Shown: positions 26,218 through 34,725 of the stretch, in pieces
How positions within the stretch are numbered: position 1 is the first letter of the stretch
Layout of the letters: the number at the start of each line of letters is the position of its first letter
Assembly: GCA_035539075.1 (NCBI GenBank)
Contig: DATLJB010000221.1
Coordinates: forward strand, 42,107 to 106,106
DNA: 64,000 nt
Source of the DNA: Dongia_B sp035539075
GTDB taxonomy: Bacteria; Pseudomonadota; Alphaproteobacteria; Dongiales; Dongiaceae
Reading direction: 5' to 3'
Position numbers and translations under genes: made by a program
Notes under the pieces: generated by a model
Told to the model about the DNA's origin: nothing
The model's input: the letters and a program-made list of their open reading frames with translations, nothing else
Database searches by the model: none

Positions 26218-27141
26218 ATGCGCGGCAGATTACCGCCCTTGGACTGGCTCCGGACCTTTGAAGCTGCGGCGCGGCTGAGCAGTTTTGCTGCCGCTGCCGA
26301 GGAGCTGGCGATGACCCAGGCCAGCACGAGCCATCACATCCGCAGCCTGGAGAAGTGGCTGGGCGCGGCGCTTTTCGAGCGCCTGCCACGCAGCGTCCGG
26401 CTGACCGAGATCGGCAGCGGCTATCTGCCGGCGGTCCGGCGGGCGCTGAACGAGCTGTCCGAGGCGACCCTGGATCTTTTCGGCCAGGCTGCCCAGAGAT
26501 CGATTACCATTCAGGCACCGGCTGCCCTGACCACGCTCTGGCTGGCGCCCCGGCTGCATCGCTTCGTCAAGGTTCACCCGCAACTCGAACTGCGCTTGCA
26601 GATCACGAATTGGCCCGGTGCCGGAACCGAGGAGGCCGATATCGATATCCGCTACGGCGACGGCACCTGGCCAGGCTTCACCAGCCGCTTGCTGCTTGAT
26701 GAGCCGGCAGTGCTTGTCTGCGCGCCGGCCTTGGCCCGCAAGCGGGGCGCGGGTGCGACGCTGGCGGATCTGGGCGAGGCGCCCCTTATCCATATCCTGG
26801 GAACCGGCGATCTCTGGAGCGCGATCGGCACGCAACCCGCGATCACCGGAGCCGACCAGGACTGGCTCCGTGCGAGGCAACTGTTGAAGGTGGATTCATC
26901 GCTCACGGCGCTTGAATTGGCGGCGAGCGGGTTGGGCGTTGCGCTCGTGCTGCATTGCTTCGCCCGGCCATACCTCCAGGACGGGCGGCTGATCAGGCCG
27001 CTCCCGCTGCAGGTGCAGACGGGCCAAGCCCATTTCATCGTTACGGCGGCATCTCGGCGTGAGCTTGCGCCGGAAGTACTGGCTTGTCGCGACTGGCTGC
27101 TGGCCGAGGCCCAATCGGATCCGCAACCCGGCCAGTCCTAA
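26218..27141 (+). CDS. LysR family transcriptional regulator (GcvA-like)
   Basis: 308 residues from the ATG at 26218, 5 bp after the patatin gene. The N-terminal winged HTH ('LPPLDWLRTFEAAARLSSFAAAAEELAMTQASTSHHI'-type) is followed by a substrate-binding domain with 'VHPQLELRLQI' and 'DIDIRYGDGTWPG', as in GcvA-type regulators. The open frame before 26218 lies inside the patatin gene. Tight spacing implies co-expression with it; the regulated target is not evident. Confidence 0.93.
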   Translation: MRGRLPPLDWLRTFEAAARLSSFAAAAEELAMTQASTSHHIRSLEKWLGAALFERLPRSVRLTEIGSGYLPAVRRALNELSEATLDLFGQAAQRSITIQAPAALTTLWLAPRLHRFVKVHPQLELRLQITNWPGAGTEEADIDIRYGDGTWPGFTSRLLLDEPAVLVCAPALARKRGAGATLADLGEAPLIHILGTGDLWSAIGTQPAITGADQDWLRARQLLKVDSSLTALELAASGLGVALVLHCFARPYLQDGRLIRPLPLQVQTGQAHFIVTAASRRELAPEVLACRDWLLAEAQSDPQPGQS

Positions 27142-27277
27142 CGTCCTGAAACCAGATATTAACTTCTAGTCCCAAGGATGCTTGTCCGTCCTGGGCGATA
27201 TCTCAGCGGCGGCATGGTCAGCACGGCTAATCAGAAGATTGTCTTCAGTCGTCGCCAATGAGCTTGCGGAGATTTGA

Positions 27278-27910
27278 TTGACAAACGGCAGCCTTCAGGA
27301 TTCGCGCTGGGTCGATCCAGTCTTCAGAACCTCCGCAGCAGTGGTGACCGCATGGTTCGTCGGCCGCGCCATGAAGGCATTTCTGGAGACCCCGCAAAAC
27401 ATCATCCTGGTCTTGCTGGTGATTTCAGAGATGATCTCGCTGATTACGATCATTCTCTCACGGCGCCCGACGATCCGCGATATTCATCCCGCCTATATGG
27501 TCCTGACCGTCTGCGCCAGTTTCGTCGTGCCGCTTTTCATTTCGGTGCGGGACAATATCGAGCTGATCCCGCAATGGATCGGCGCTCTTGCTTCCGGCAT
27601 CGGCCTAGTCTGGATCATCTACGCCAAGCTGTCGCTCGGCCGCTCATTCGGCTTGCTGGCGGCCAAGCGCGTGATCAAGGTGAAGGGCGCCTATAGCTTC
27701 GTGCGGCATCCGATCTATGCCGGATATTTCATCGTCCATGTCGCCTTTCTGCTGACCTCCTATGACCATGTGAACCTCGTCGTCATCGTCAGCCTCTACT
27801 GCATGCAGGTTTTGCGGGCTCTCCGGGAAGAGAGCGTGCTGCTGAAGGACGATCTCTATGCCGCCTATTGCCGTGAAGTACCCTATCGCTTCATCTATGG
27901 CGTGTTTTAG
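27278..27910 (+). CDS. Isoprenylcysteine carboxyl methyltransferase-family membrane protein
   Basis: 210 residues starting with TTG at 27278, GGAG six nt upstream. About five hydrophobic segments. The C-terminal methyltransferase signature reads 'VKGAYSFVRHPIYAGYFIVH' and 'REESVLLKDDLYAAYCREVPYRFI', the SAM-binding/active-site part of the ICMT/PEMT fold. Bacterial members methylate unidentified small molecules or lipids. Convergent with agmatinase. Confidence 0.82.
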   Translation: MTNGSLQDSRWVDPVFRTSAAVVTAWFVGRAMKAFLETPQNIILVLLVISEMISLITIILSRRPTIRDIHPAYMVLTVCASFVVPLFISVRDNIELIPQWIGALASGIGLVWIIYAKLSLGRSFGLLAAKRVIKVKGAYSFVRHPIYAGYFIVHVAFLLTSYDHVNLVVIVSLYCMQVLRALREESVLLKDDLYAAYCREVPYRFIYGVF

Positions 27911-27930
27911 CGCATGCCGCCGGACATAGG

Positions 27931-28881
27931 TCAGCGCCGCGCCGCATAAAGCCCGAGCCATTCCTGGGCGATATGGGCGGCGGCCAGTGCGGTGATCTCG
28001 CCGACGTCATAGGCGGGCGCGACTTCCACGACATCCATGCCGACAAACCGCAATCCGGCAAGCCCGCGTAAAATGGCCAATGCCTGTGCCGAACTGAGCC
28101 CGCCCGCGACGGGCGTTCCCGTGCCCGGCGCAAAGGCCGGATCCAGGCAATCGATGTCAAAGGTAAGGTAGGCCTTCCTGTCGCCGACGATCCGCCGGAT
28201 TTCGCCAATCACTGCTTTGACGCCGTGTTCGTGGACCCAATTTGCGTCCAGGACGTTGAAACCCATCAGGTCGTCATTGTGGGTCCGCAAGCCGATCTGG
28301 ACCGAAGCCTGCGGATCGACCAGACCCTCGCGAGCGGCGTGATAGAACATGGTGCCATGATCGACCCGGCCGTCGCCGCCGGCGTCGTTCCAGGTGTCGG
28401 AATGGGCATCGAAATGAATGAGCGACAGCGGACCATGCTTGCGGAAATGCGCCTTCAGCAGCGGATAAGTGATGAAATGATCGCCGCCGAGCGAGAGCAG
28501 GGCGACGTTCCGGTCGAGAATTGCCGCGGCATGGGCTTCGATGGCGGCAGGGATCGTCTCCGGCCGGCCGTGATCCCAAAGGCAGTCGCCGTAATCGATA
28601 ACCGCCAGTTCCTCGCAAGGATCAACGGGGCAGCCATAAGGACGCGTCCAAGCCATATGGCTGGAGGCGGCCCGCACCGCGCGCGGACCGAAGCGCGCGC
28701 CGGGCCGGTTGGTGGTTGCGGTATCCAGCGGGAAGCCCGTCACGGCGACATCGACCCCCGCCAGATCCCGGGTGTATTTGCGCCGCAGGAAGCTGAGCGC
28801 GCCGGCGAAGGTCGGCTCCATCTGCGTTCCTTTCAGCGACGCAGCGGTGAAAGCACGGTCATTGCTCGAGGTGGCGCTCAT
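27931..28881 (-). CDS. speB: Agmatinase / ureohydrolase
   Basis: 316 residues from the ATG at 28881 with GGGAG six nt upstream; the frame to 29169 is a non-homologous extension. The manganese-binding motifs are 'SLGGDHFITYPLL', 'IHFDAHSDTWND' and 'LTFDIDCLDPAFAPGTGTP'. It likely converts agmatine to putrescine and urea, though related guanidino acids are possible substrates. Followed in the opposite direction by a methyltransferase-like gene. Confidence 0.93.
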   Translation of the reverse strand: MSATSSNDRAFTAASLKGTQMEPTFAGALSFLRRKYTRDLAGVDVAVTGFPLDTATTNRPGARFGPRAVRAASSHMAWTRPYGCPVDPCEELAVIDYGDCLWDHGRPETIPAAIEAHAAAILDRNVALLSLGGDHFITYPLLKAHFRKHGPLSLIHFDAHSDTWNDAGGDGRVDHGTMFYHAAREGLVDPQASVQIGLRTHNDDLMGFNVLDANWVHEHGVKAVIGEIRRIVGDRKAYLTFDIDCLDPAFAPGTGTPVAGGLSSAQALAILRGLAGLRFVGMDVVEVAPAYDVGEITALAAAHIAQEWLGLYAARR

Positions 28882-29052
28882 GTCTGTCTCCCGGTCGGCA
28901 GATATCTCTGCATTGAATCTACGTTCAATTTCCGGAATAGATTTGACCGGTGATTGCATTATGTCAATCGATCGCCGTAAATGGCGGCAGGACGGCATCG
29001 CTATCAGGCTGTCTGTCTCATCCTTTCGCCAGAAATTGCGAGGCTTGCAGGC

Positions 29053-29562
29053 ATGGAGGGTATTCTCATTCGCCCGGCTGAAGCAGCGGATCATGCCAAT
29101 CTCAAAGAAGGCCTGATCGCGCTGCAGGAATATGAATGCGCGCTGCATGACAGCCGGCTTCCGCCACAAGCGACAACCGAGCCCTATCTCGCCTGGATGC
29201 TTCGGCAGGTGCAGGCGTTCGACGGCCTATGCCTGGTGGCATATCAGGGCGATGTTTTTATCGGTTTCGTTGCTGGCTGGGTTGAGCGCGCGGAAAATCC
29301 TGCCGAGACTGAAGATTCGACCACCTTCGGTTATATTTCCGATATCTGCCTGTTGTCGCGTTGGCGTGGACTCGGTCTGTCGGGGCCTTTGCTGGCGGCG
29401 ATGGAACGCCATTTCGCCAGCCGAGCGGTCAAACGTGTCCGTATTTCCACCCTGGCAAACAATCAGGCTGCCCTGGCCGCCTATCGGGCGGCCGGCTTCG
29501 CGCCCTACGAAACCGTGCTGGAAAAGACCATCCGAGCCGGCGAAGAGGACATCCCACATTGA
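29053..29562 (+). CDS. GNAT family N-acetyltransferase
   Basis: 169 residues from the ATG at 29053 ('MEGILIRPAEAADHANL'). The acetyl-CoA-binding motif A is 'ISDICLLSRWRGLGLSGPLLAAMERHF', with motif B 'NNQAALAAYRAAGFAPYE'. Substrate unknown. Divergent from agmatinase, so a polyamine-related role is possible but not shown. Confidence 0.88.
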   Translation: MEGILIRPAEAADHANLKEGLIALQEYECALHDSRLPPQATTEPYLAWMLRQVQAFDGLCLVAYQGDVFIGFVAGWVERAENPAETEDSTTFGYISDICLLSRWRGLGLSGPLLAAMERHFASRAVKRVRISTLANNQAALAAYRAAGFAPYETVLEKTIRAGEEDIPH

Positions 29563-29727
29563 CGCCGGGCGGGCGCCGTCCGTCTTGGCGTCAGGCGACG
29601 ATCAAAACAATGTCACACTGCAAATGATATTGCAGTGCAATAGAAGGCGCTGCATCCTATGCCCGGCTGTGCAATGCAGCTTCATCAAAGGCGCCGGCAT
29701 CGCGCAAGGCAAGCAAGGAGAAAGTCT

Positions 29728-30510
29728 ATGTCGAAGGGAAAAACAGCCGTCGTAACCGGTTCGACCAGCGGTATCGGCCTCGCAATCGCCCGCGCCTTGG
29801 CCGCACAAGGCAGCAATGTGGTGATCAATGGCTTCGGCGACGCGGCGGCGATCGAACAGGTGCGGGCGGCCATCGAAAAGGAATACGGTGTCAAGGCCAG
29901 CTATGACGGCGCCGATATGACCAAGGGGGCGGAAATCGCCGCCATGATCGCCAATGCGGAAAAGACCTACGGTTCGGTCGATATCCTGGTGAACAATGCG
30001 GGTATTCAACATGTAGCCCCGCTGGAAGAGTTCCCGGTCGAAAAGTGGGACGCCATCATCGCCATCAATCTCACGGCCGCCTTCCACGCGATCCGGGCGG
30101 TGATCCCCGGCATGAAACAGCGCAAATGGGGACGGATCATCAATACCGCCTCCGCCCATGCGCTGGTTGCTTCGCCCTTCAAGTCAGCTTATGTCGCGGC
30201 CAAGCATGGCATTGCCGGCCTGACCAAGACAGCGGCACTGGAACTGGCGACATTCGGCATCACGGTGAATGCCATTTGCCCCGGCTACGTCTGGACGCCG
30301 CTGGTGGAAAAGCAGATCGCCGATACGGCAAAGGCGCGCGGCATCAGCGAGGACGACGTCAAGAAGAACGTTATGCTGGCTGCGCAACCGACCAAGGAAT
30401 TCGTCACCGTCGAAGACGTGGCTTCCTTGGCTGTTTATCTCGCCTCTGATGCCGGCAAGTCGATCAACGGCTCGATGCAGTCGATCGACGGCGGCTGGGT
30501 CGCCGAATAG
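29728..30510 (+). CDS. bdhA: 3-hydroxybutyrate dehydrogenase (SDR family)
   Basis: 260 residues. SDR motifs: TGSTSGIG (NAD binding), NNAGIQHV, catalytic Ser in 'NTASAHALVASPFKSAYVAAKHG' with YxxxK, and the 3HB-dehydrogenase-like 'NAICPGYVWTPLVEKQI' and 'PTKEFVTVEDVASL'. RBS AAGGAG. It oxidises (R)-3-hydroxybutyrate released from PHB to acetoacetate. The DUF3311-MctP carboxylate transporter follows, which fits uptake and use of short hydroxy acids. Confidence 0.94.
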   Translation: MSKGKTAVVTGSTSGIGLAIARALAAQGSNVVINGFGDAAAIEQVRAAIEKEYGVKASYDGADMTKGAEIAAMIANAEKTYGSVDILVNNAGIQHVAPLEEFPVEKWDAIIAINLTAAFHAIRAVIPGMKQRKWGRIINTASAHALVASPFKSAYVAAKHGIAGLTKTAALELATFGITVNAICPGYVWTPLVEKQIADTAKARGISEDDVKKNVMLAAQPTKEFVTVEDVASLAVYLASDAGKSINGSMQSIDGGWVAE

Positions 30511-30515
30511 GCCTC

Positions 30516-30549
30516 GGTTTCGGGTCGGCCGGCGGTTCGACCCGAAGCC
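30516..30549 (+). terminator. Hairpin terminator-like structure after bdhA
   Basis: A 12-bp stem (30516-30527 with 30538-30549, one G-T pair) and a 10-nt loop, 5 bp past the bdhA stop. No T-run follows. Confidence 0.5.
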
Positions 30550-30773
30550 CGATCGCGATCAGAGGGAATTTCGGAGCTGAGCAGGGCTGCGGAGCCGAAG
30601 CGCTTGCGCCCTGCCGGGCCGCGTCAGCAAACTAATTGACAGAATCCCTTTCTCGCGTCATCTGAGAACGTTAAGGGATTGGCGATTGTGCGGCCGCAGC
30701 GGCGCGAACCGCATTCCCTGTTCGATTGCATCGAGGTGCCCGAAGAGCACCGTTTCTCGGCGGGGAGGGCTGC

Positions 30774-30995
30774 ATGTCCAGCGATACCAATAAACAGGCG
30801 TCGAAAAGCAGGAAATGGCTGCGTTGGCTGCTGATCCTGCCTTTCATCGCGGTCCTGTGGGTTCCCTTCTATAACAGCATCGAGCCCAGCCTCGGCGGGA
30901 TTCCCTTTTTTTATTGGTATCAGTTGCTCTGGGTGCTGATCAGCTCCGTGCTGATCTTTTTCATCTATCTGGCCGAGGGCCGCGAAGGGCAATAG
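30774..30995 (+). CDS. DUF3311 small membrane protein, MctP partner
   Basis: 73 residues from the ATG at 30774, preceded by GGGGAGGG. Two hydrophobic segments ('WLLILPFIAVLWVPFYN' and 'WYQLLWVLISSVLIFFIYL') match the DUF3311 pattern. These short proteins precede SSS-family monocarboxylate permeases and are thought to be a small subunit, as here (67 bp before mctP). Confidence 0.88.
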   Translation: MSSDTNKQASKSRKWLRWLLILPFIAVLWVPFYNSIEPSLGGIPFFYWYQLLWVLISSVLIFFIYLAEGREGQ

Positions 30996-31062
30996 GCGTT
31001 CCGCAGCCGCGAGGTGATAGAAGAACGCCGTATCAGGCAGCCGAGATTTCCGGGGATATAAG

Positions 31063-32601
31063 ATGCTGAATTGGACCGCTACCATTGTATTCGTTCTGCT
31101 TTTTGTATTTGTGACCTATCTCGGCTTCGCCGCCGCACGATGGCGCCAGGGCGATCTCAACCATCTCCATGAATGGGGCCTTGGTGGGCGGCGGTTCGGC
31201 ACCATTGTCACTTGGTTCCTGCTGGGCGGCGACCTCTACACAGCCTACACCTTCGTCGCGGTTCCGGCGCTGGTTTACGGGGCAGGGGCGGTCGGTTTCT
31301 TCGCCATTCCCTATACGATTTTGATCTATCCGATCCTGTTCCTGGTGTTTCCGCGGCTTTGGACCGTTGCCCATCGCAAAGGCTATGTCACGCCGGCCGA
31401 CTTCGTCCGTGGACGCTATGGCAATCGCTGGCTGGCTTTGGCTATTGCGCTGACCGGCGTCATCGCCACCATGCCCTACATCGCCTTGCAGCTGGTCGGC
31501 ATGGAGGTCGTCATCGGCGCACTCGGCTTTCATGCCGAAGGCCTGATCGGCGATTTGCCGCTCATCATCGCCTTCATCATTCTCGCGGCCTTCACCTATA
31601 CCAGCGGGCTGCGCGCGCCGGCGATGATCGCCGTCGTCAAGGACGTGCTCATCTATATCGCGGTGATTGCGGCGGTGGTTGTGGTGCCGGCGAAGCTCGG
31701 TGGCTTTAGCGCGATCTTTGCCAAGATCGATGCGGCAAAGACGATCTTGCCGGTGCCAGCGGATGGAACGACCATTCCCTTCAGCGGCTATGCCACCTTG
31801 GCGCTTGGCTCGGCCCTGGCGCTGTTCCTCTATCCGCATTCCATGACCGCCATCCTCTCCTCGAGCGATGGGCGAGTGATCCGGCGCAATGCCTCAATCC
31901 TGCCGGCCTATTCGCTGGTACTCGGCCTGCTGGCCCTGCTGGGCTTCATGGCGGTCGCGGCGGGTGTCGGCCAGTCGCCGGACTTCGCCGATGGGTTCAA
32001 GCAATATGGCGCGAATTTCGCGGTGCCGGCCCTGTTCCTGGCGATGTTCCCGTCCTGGTTCGTCGGTGTCGCCTTTGCGGCGATTGCCATCGGCGCGCTG
32101 GTGCCGGCAGCGATCATGTCGATCGCCTGCGCCAACCTCTATACGCGCAATATCTATCGCGAGTTCATCAATCCGAATTGCAGCCATATCCAGGAATCGA
32201 GCCAGGCCAAGATGATGTCGCTGCTGGTCAAGGTCGGCGCGCTTTTCTTCGTGGTCTATTTGCCGCAGCAATATGCCATCCAGATGCAGCTTCTCGGCGG
32301 CATCTGGATCATCCAGACGCTGCCCGCGATCATGCTGGGCCTCTATACGCGCTGGTTCAATTCCTGGGCGCTGTTGATCGGCTGGGCGGTCAGCATGGTC
32401 GCCGGCACCTGGATGGAAGCCAGCCTCGGCTTCAAGGGGGCGGTATTCCCGCTCCATATCTTCGGCTACAGCTTCCCCTGCTATATTGCGCTGGCGGCCG
32501 TCGCCCTGAATATCGTGGTATCGGGAATCCTGACCGTCATCCTGCAATACGGGGCATCCGACCGGCATATCGACGATACCAAGGCAGCCGACTACGTCTG
32601 A
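31063..32601 (+). CDS. mctP: Sodium:solute symporter, monocarboxylate permease MctP-like
   Basis: 512 residues, about 13 membrane segments. The N-terminus 'GFAAARWRQGDLNHLHEWGLGGRRFGTIVTWFLLGGDLYTAYTF'-like region is the SSS-family start; 'FLYPHSMTAILSSSDGRVIRRN' is characteristic of the MctP group. It takes up pyruvate, lactate, acetate or similar monocarboxylates. Probably co-transcribed with the DUF3311 gene. Confidence 0.93.
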   Translation: MLNWTATIVFVLLFVFVTYLGFAAARWRQGDLNHLHEWGLGGRRFGTIVTWFLLGGDLYTAYTFVAVPALVYGAGAVGFFAIPYTILIYPILFLVFPRLWTVAHRKGYVTPADFVRGRYGNRWLALAIALTGVIATMPYIALQLVGMEVVIGALGFHAEGLIGDLPLIIAFIILAAFTYTSGLRAPAMIAVVKDVLIYIAVIAAVVVVPAKLGGFSAIFAKIDAAKTILPVPADGTTIPFSGYATLALGSALALFLYPHSMTAILSSSDGRVIRRNASILPAYSLVLGLLALLGFMAVAAGVGQSPDFADGFKQYGANFAVPALFLAMFPSWFVGVAFAAIAIGALVPAAIMSIACANLYTRNIYREFINPNCSHIQESSQAKMMSLLVKVGALFFVVYLPQQYAIQMQLLGGIWIIQTLPAIMLGLYTRWFNSWALLIGWAVSMVAGTWMEASLGFKGAVFPLHIFGYSFPCYIALAAVALNIVVSGILTVILQYGASDRHIDDTKAADYV

Positions 32602-32634
32602 TATCGCTCCATTACGCCACGCTCTCAATCGTTA

Positions 32635-32664
32635 GGTCCGGCCCCCCATCCAGGCGGCCGGACC
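32635..32664 (+). terminator. Hairpin after mctP
   Basis: GGTCCGGCC at 32635-32643 pairs perfectly with GGCCGGACC at 32656-32664 across a 12-nt loop. It lies 34 bp past the mctP stop and has no T-run, like the bdhA and bufferin hairpins. Confidence 0.5.
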
Positions 32665-32869
32665 ACGTCGGGGCGGGCGGTCAATCAATCAAGAGAAAAT
32701 TAACCCTGACTGGCCAAAATCGGCGAGACGGTGCGTGAGAACGCCGTCTTGCCCCGGCATTGTCAGGAGCCCCGTCAAGGCATCATGCCGAGGCCGGTGC
32801 GGCCGGTATTCGGTGTGAGGAGGACTGCCGTACGGATTGCCTGGGGCGGCGACCGTCGGAAGGCAGCCG

Positions 32870-33760
32870 ATGGATGGGATTGACGTGATTGACCAGATCG
32901 TGGCCAACGGGCCGCATCCTGCGGAGCATGCCGCCAGCGGAGCGAAGATCCTGATCTTCGTCCCGATGTACAATTGCGCCAATCAGATCTCTCGGGTGAT
33001 TGCCCAATTCACCTTTCCGCTGCAGCGACGATTTACAAAGCTGATCTTGGTCGATAATCGCTCCACGGACGGCGGTGTCGAGAAAGCCGCCGCGGCGATC
33101 GCCACCTTGACGGAGATCGATGTCGATATCCTGCGCAACAACGAGAATTACGGCCTCGGCGGCTCCCATAAGGTCGCCTTTTCCAAGGCGATAGAGCAGG
33201 GTTTCGATTACGTCATCGTGTTGCATGGAGATGATCAGGGCGCGATCGCCGATATCATTCCCTGTCTCGATCGCGGACTCCATACGGAAGTGGATTGCCT
33301 GCTCGGCGCCCGTTTCATGCGGGGCAGCGAATTGCGCGGCTATTCCGCCTTTCGCACCTTCGGCAACAGGGTCTTCAACCTGCTTTTCTCGATAGCGGCG
33401 AGGCAACGGCTTTATGACCTGGGCTCCGGTCTCAATCTCTATTCGGTCGGCGCACTGAAGGATAAAGCCTGGCTCACTTTTCCGGACGACTTGACCTTCA
33501 ACTACTACATGATCCTGGCCAGCGCCGCGAAGGGCTGGAGGATGCGTTTCTTTCCGCTCACCTGGCGGGAGGAAGATCAGCGATCGAATGTGAAACTGTT
33601 TCGCCAGGCCGGGAAAGTAACCGCCATTCTCTTGTCTTTCATCGCTAGGCCGAGACGCTTCCTGACCGCTGATTGGCGCGCGGTTCCGGGACGCAGCTAT
33701 GGCGCCGAAACCGTCGCGCAGGTGCGGCGGGTCAAGCAGGCAGAGGCCGGGCCGCAATGA
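32870..33760 (+). CDS. Family 2 glycosyltransferase (DPM1-like)
   Basis: About 296 residues from the ATG at 32870 with GGAAGG upstream. The GT-A start 'KILIFVPMYNCANQISRVI', 'LILVDNRSTDGG' and the acidic metal motif in 'IVLHGDDQGAIAD' are clear; 'LYDLGSGLNLYSVGAL' follows. It likely transfers a sugar to a lipid carrier at the inner membrane. Its stop overlaps the next start by 4 bp (ATGA), as does the next junction, so three genes form a coupled operon. Confidence 0.9.
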   Translation: MDGIDVIDQIVANGPHPAEHAASGAKILIFVPMYNCANQISRVIAQFTFPLQRRFTKLILVDNRSTDGGVEKAAAAIATLTEIDVDILRNNENYGLGGSHKVAFSKAIEQGFDYVIVLHGDDQGAIADIIPCLDRGLHTEVDCLLGARFMRGSELRGYSAFRTFGNRVFNLLFSIAARQRLYDLGSGLNLYSVGALKDKAWLTFPDDLTFNYYMILASAAKGWRMRFFPLTWREEDQRSNVKLFRQAGKVTAILLSFIARPRRFLTADWRAVPGRSYGAETVAQVRRVKQAEAGPQ

Positions 33761-34725
33761 TCTTTCGCGACGAACCCTGCAGGCTGCCGAGCTGGTACAG
33801 ATATGCCTCGGTGCTGGCATTCGCCGGATGCGGTATTGCCATGCTTGCCGGCCTGTGGCTGCTGGCGGCGACACCGATCTCGATCTTCGATTGGCAGGCG
33901 GCCGCTATCGCCGGCGGACTTTATATCCTGTCCCAGGGGCTGCGCGCCTTGCGGTTGGCAATCATTGTGGGCGATCCCGCGAAGAGCCTTCGGCAGCTGG
34001 TACAGGCGCATCTGGTCGGCGCCGCCGCATCCTTTACCCTGCCATACAAAATCGGAGACCTCCTTCGCATCATGGAACTCGCCTTCGTCCTGAGGCGCGG
34101 CCGCAGCTACGGAATCTGGCGCGCGGTTCTGGTGGTATGGATCGAGCGTGTCTATGACGCCTTGCCGATCACGGCGCTTCTGTTCTTCCTCGGTGTGACC
34201 ATCGGCGAGGATACGTTGCGGCTGGTTGCGCCGATCCTGGCAGCGATGATTACGTTCATTGTTTTGACGCTGCTGACCTTCTTCGTGTTGCCTGAAAATC
34301 TCGACGGCCTGGCGCTGTTCCTGGCGCGCCGCTATCACGGCAACCGCGTCGTCACCGTATTGCGGTCGATCGACCGCCTTCACCGTTTGGCTGGAGATGC
34401 GCGCCGGATGCTGCACCGCAAGCATATTACGCTGATATCGATCTCGGCGGTTATCTGGATCGCTGAAATCACCACAGCCGGTTTGATCCTGGGCAAGGGC
34501 GAAATCGGAAGCTCCGCTGCCGCCCTGCTGCGCTTCCTGTCCGGCCTGCTGTCGCCGACTTTCTCGCGCGAGCTGAATGATCTCACCGTCTATTCGGCCG
34601 TCATCGGCCTGCCTTTGTTGTTGTCCGGGTTGGTCGCTTGGGTAGCTGCGATACGGTCCGGCAGGCTTTCAATTGTTAGAGCTGCGGGGACGCCGAGCCG
34701 GTTGGCGGCGCAAAGACCTCAATGA
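33757..34725 (+). CDS. Flippase-like membrane protein (lysylphosphatidylglycerol synthase TM-domain family)
   Basis: 322 residues, about seven or eight hydrophobic segments. 'LRALRLAIIV', 'GAAASFTLPYKIGDLLRIMELAFVLRRGRS' and 'VWIERVYDALPI' match the conserved loops of the UPF0104/LPG-synthase TM family, which includes putative polysaccharide or lipid flippases. Placed between a glycosyltransferase and a kinase-like protein, it may move a lipid-linked sugar. Family call is good; function inferred. Confidence 0.7.
   Translation: MIFRDEPCRLPSWYRYASVLAFAGCGIAMLAGLWLLAATPISIFDWQAAAIAGGLYILSQGLRALRLAIIVGDPAKSLRQLVQAHLVGAAASFTLPYKIGDLLRIMELAFVLRRGRSYGIWRAVLVVWIERVYDALPITALLFFLGVTIGEDTLRLVAPILAAMITFIVLTLLTFFVLPENLDGLALFLARRYHGNRVVTVLRSIDRLHRLAGDARRMLHRKHITLISISAVIWIAEITTAGLILGKGEIGSSAAALLRFLSGLLSPTFSRELNDLTVYSAVIGLPLLLSGLVAWVAAIRSGRLSIVRAAGTPSRLAAQRPQ

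Noticed and set aside
24188..26389. 733-codon minus-strand open frame opposite the patatin gene
   Set aside because: Arg/Gly/His-rich shadow frame; the plus strand encodes the recognised patatin motifs.
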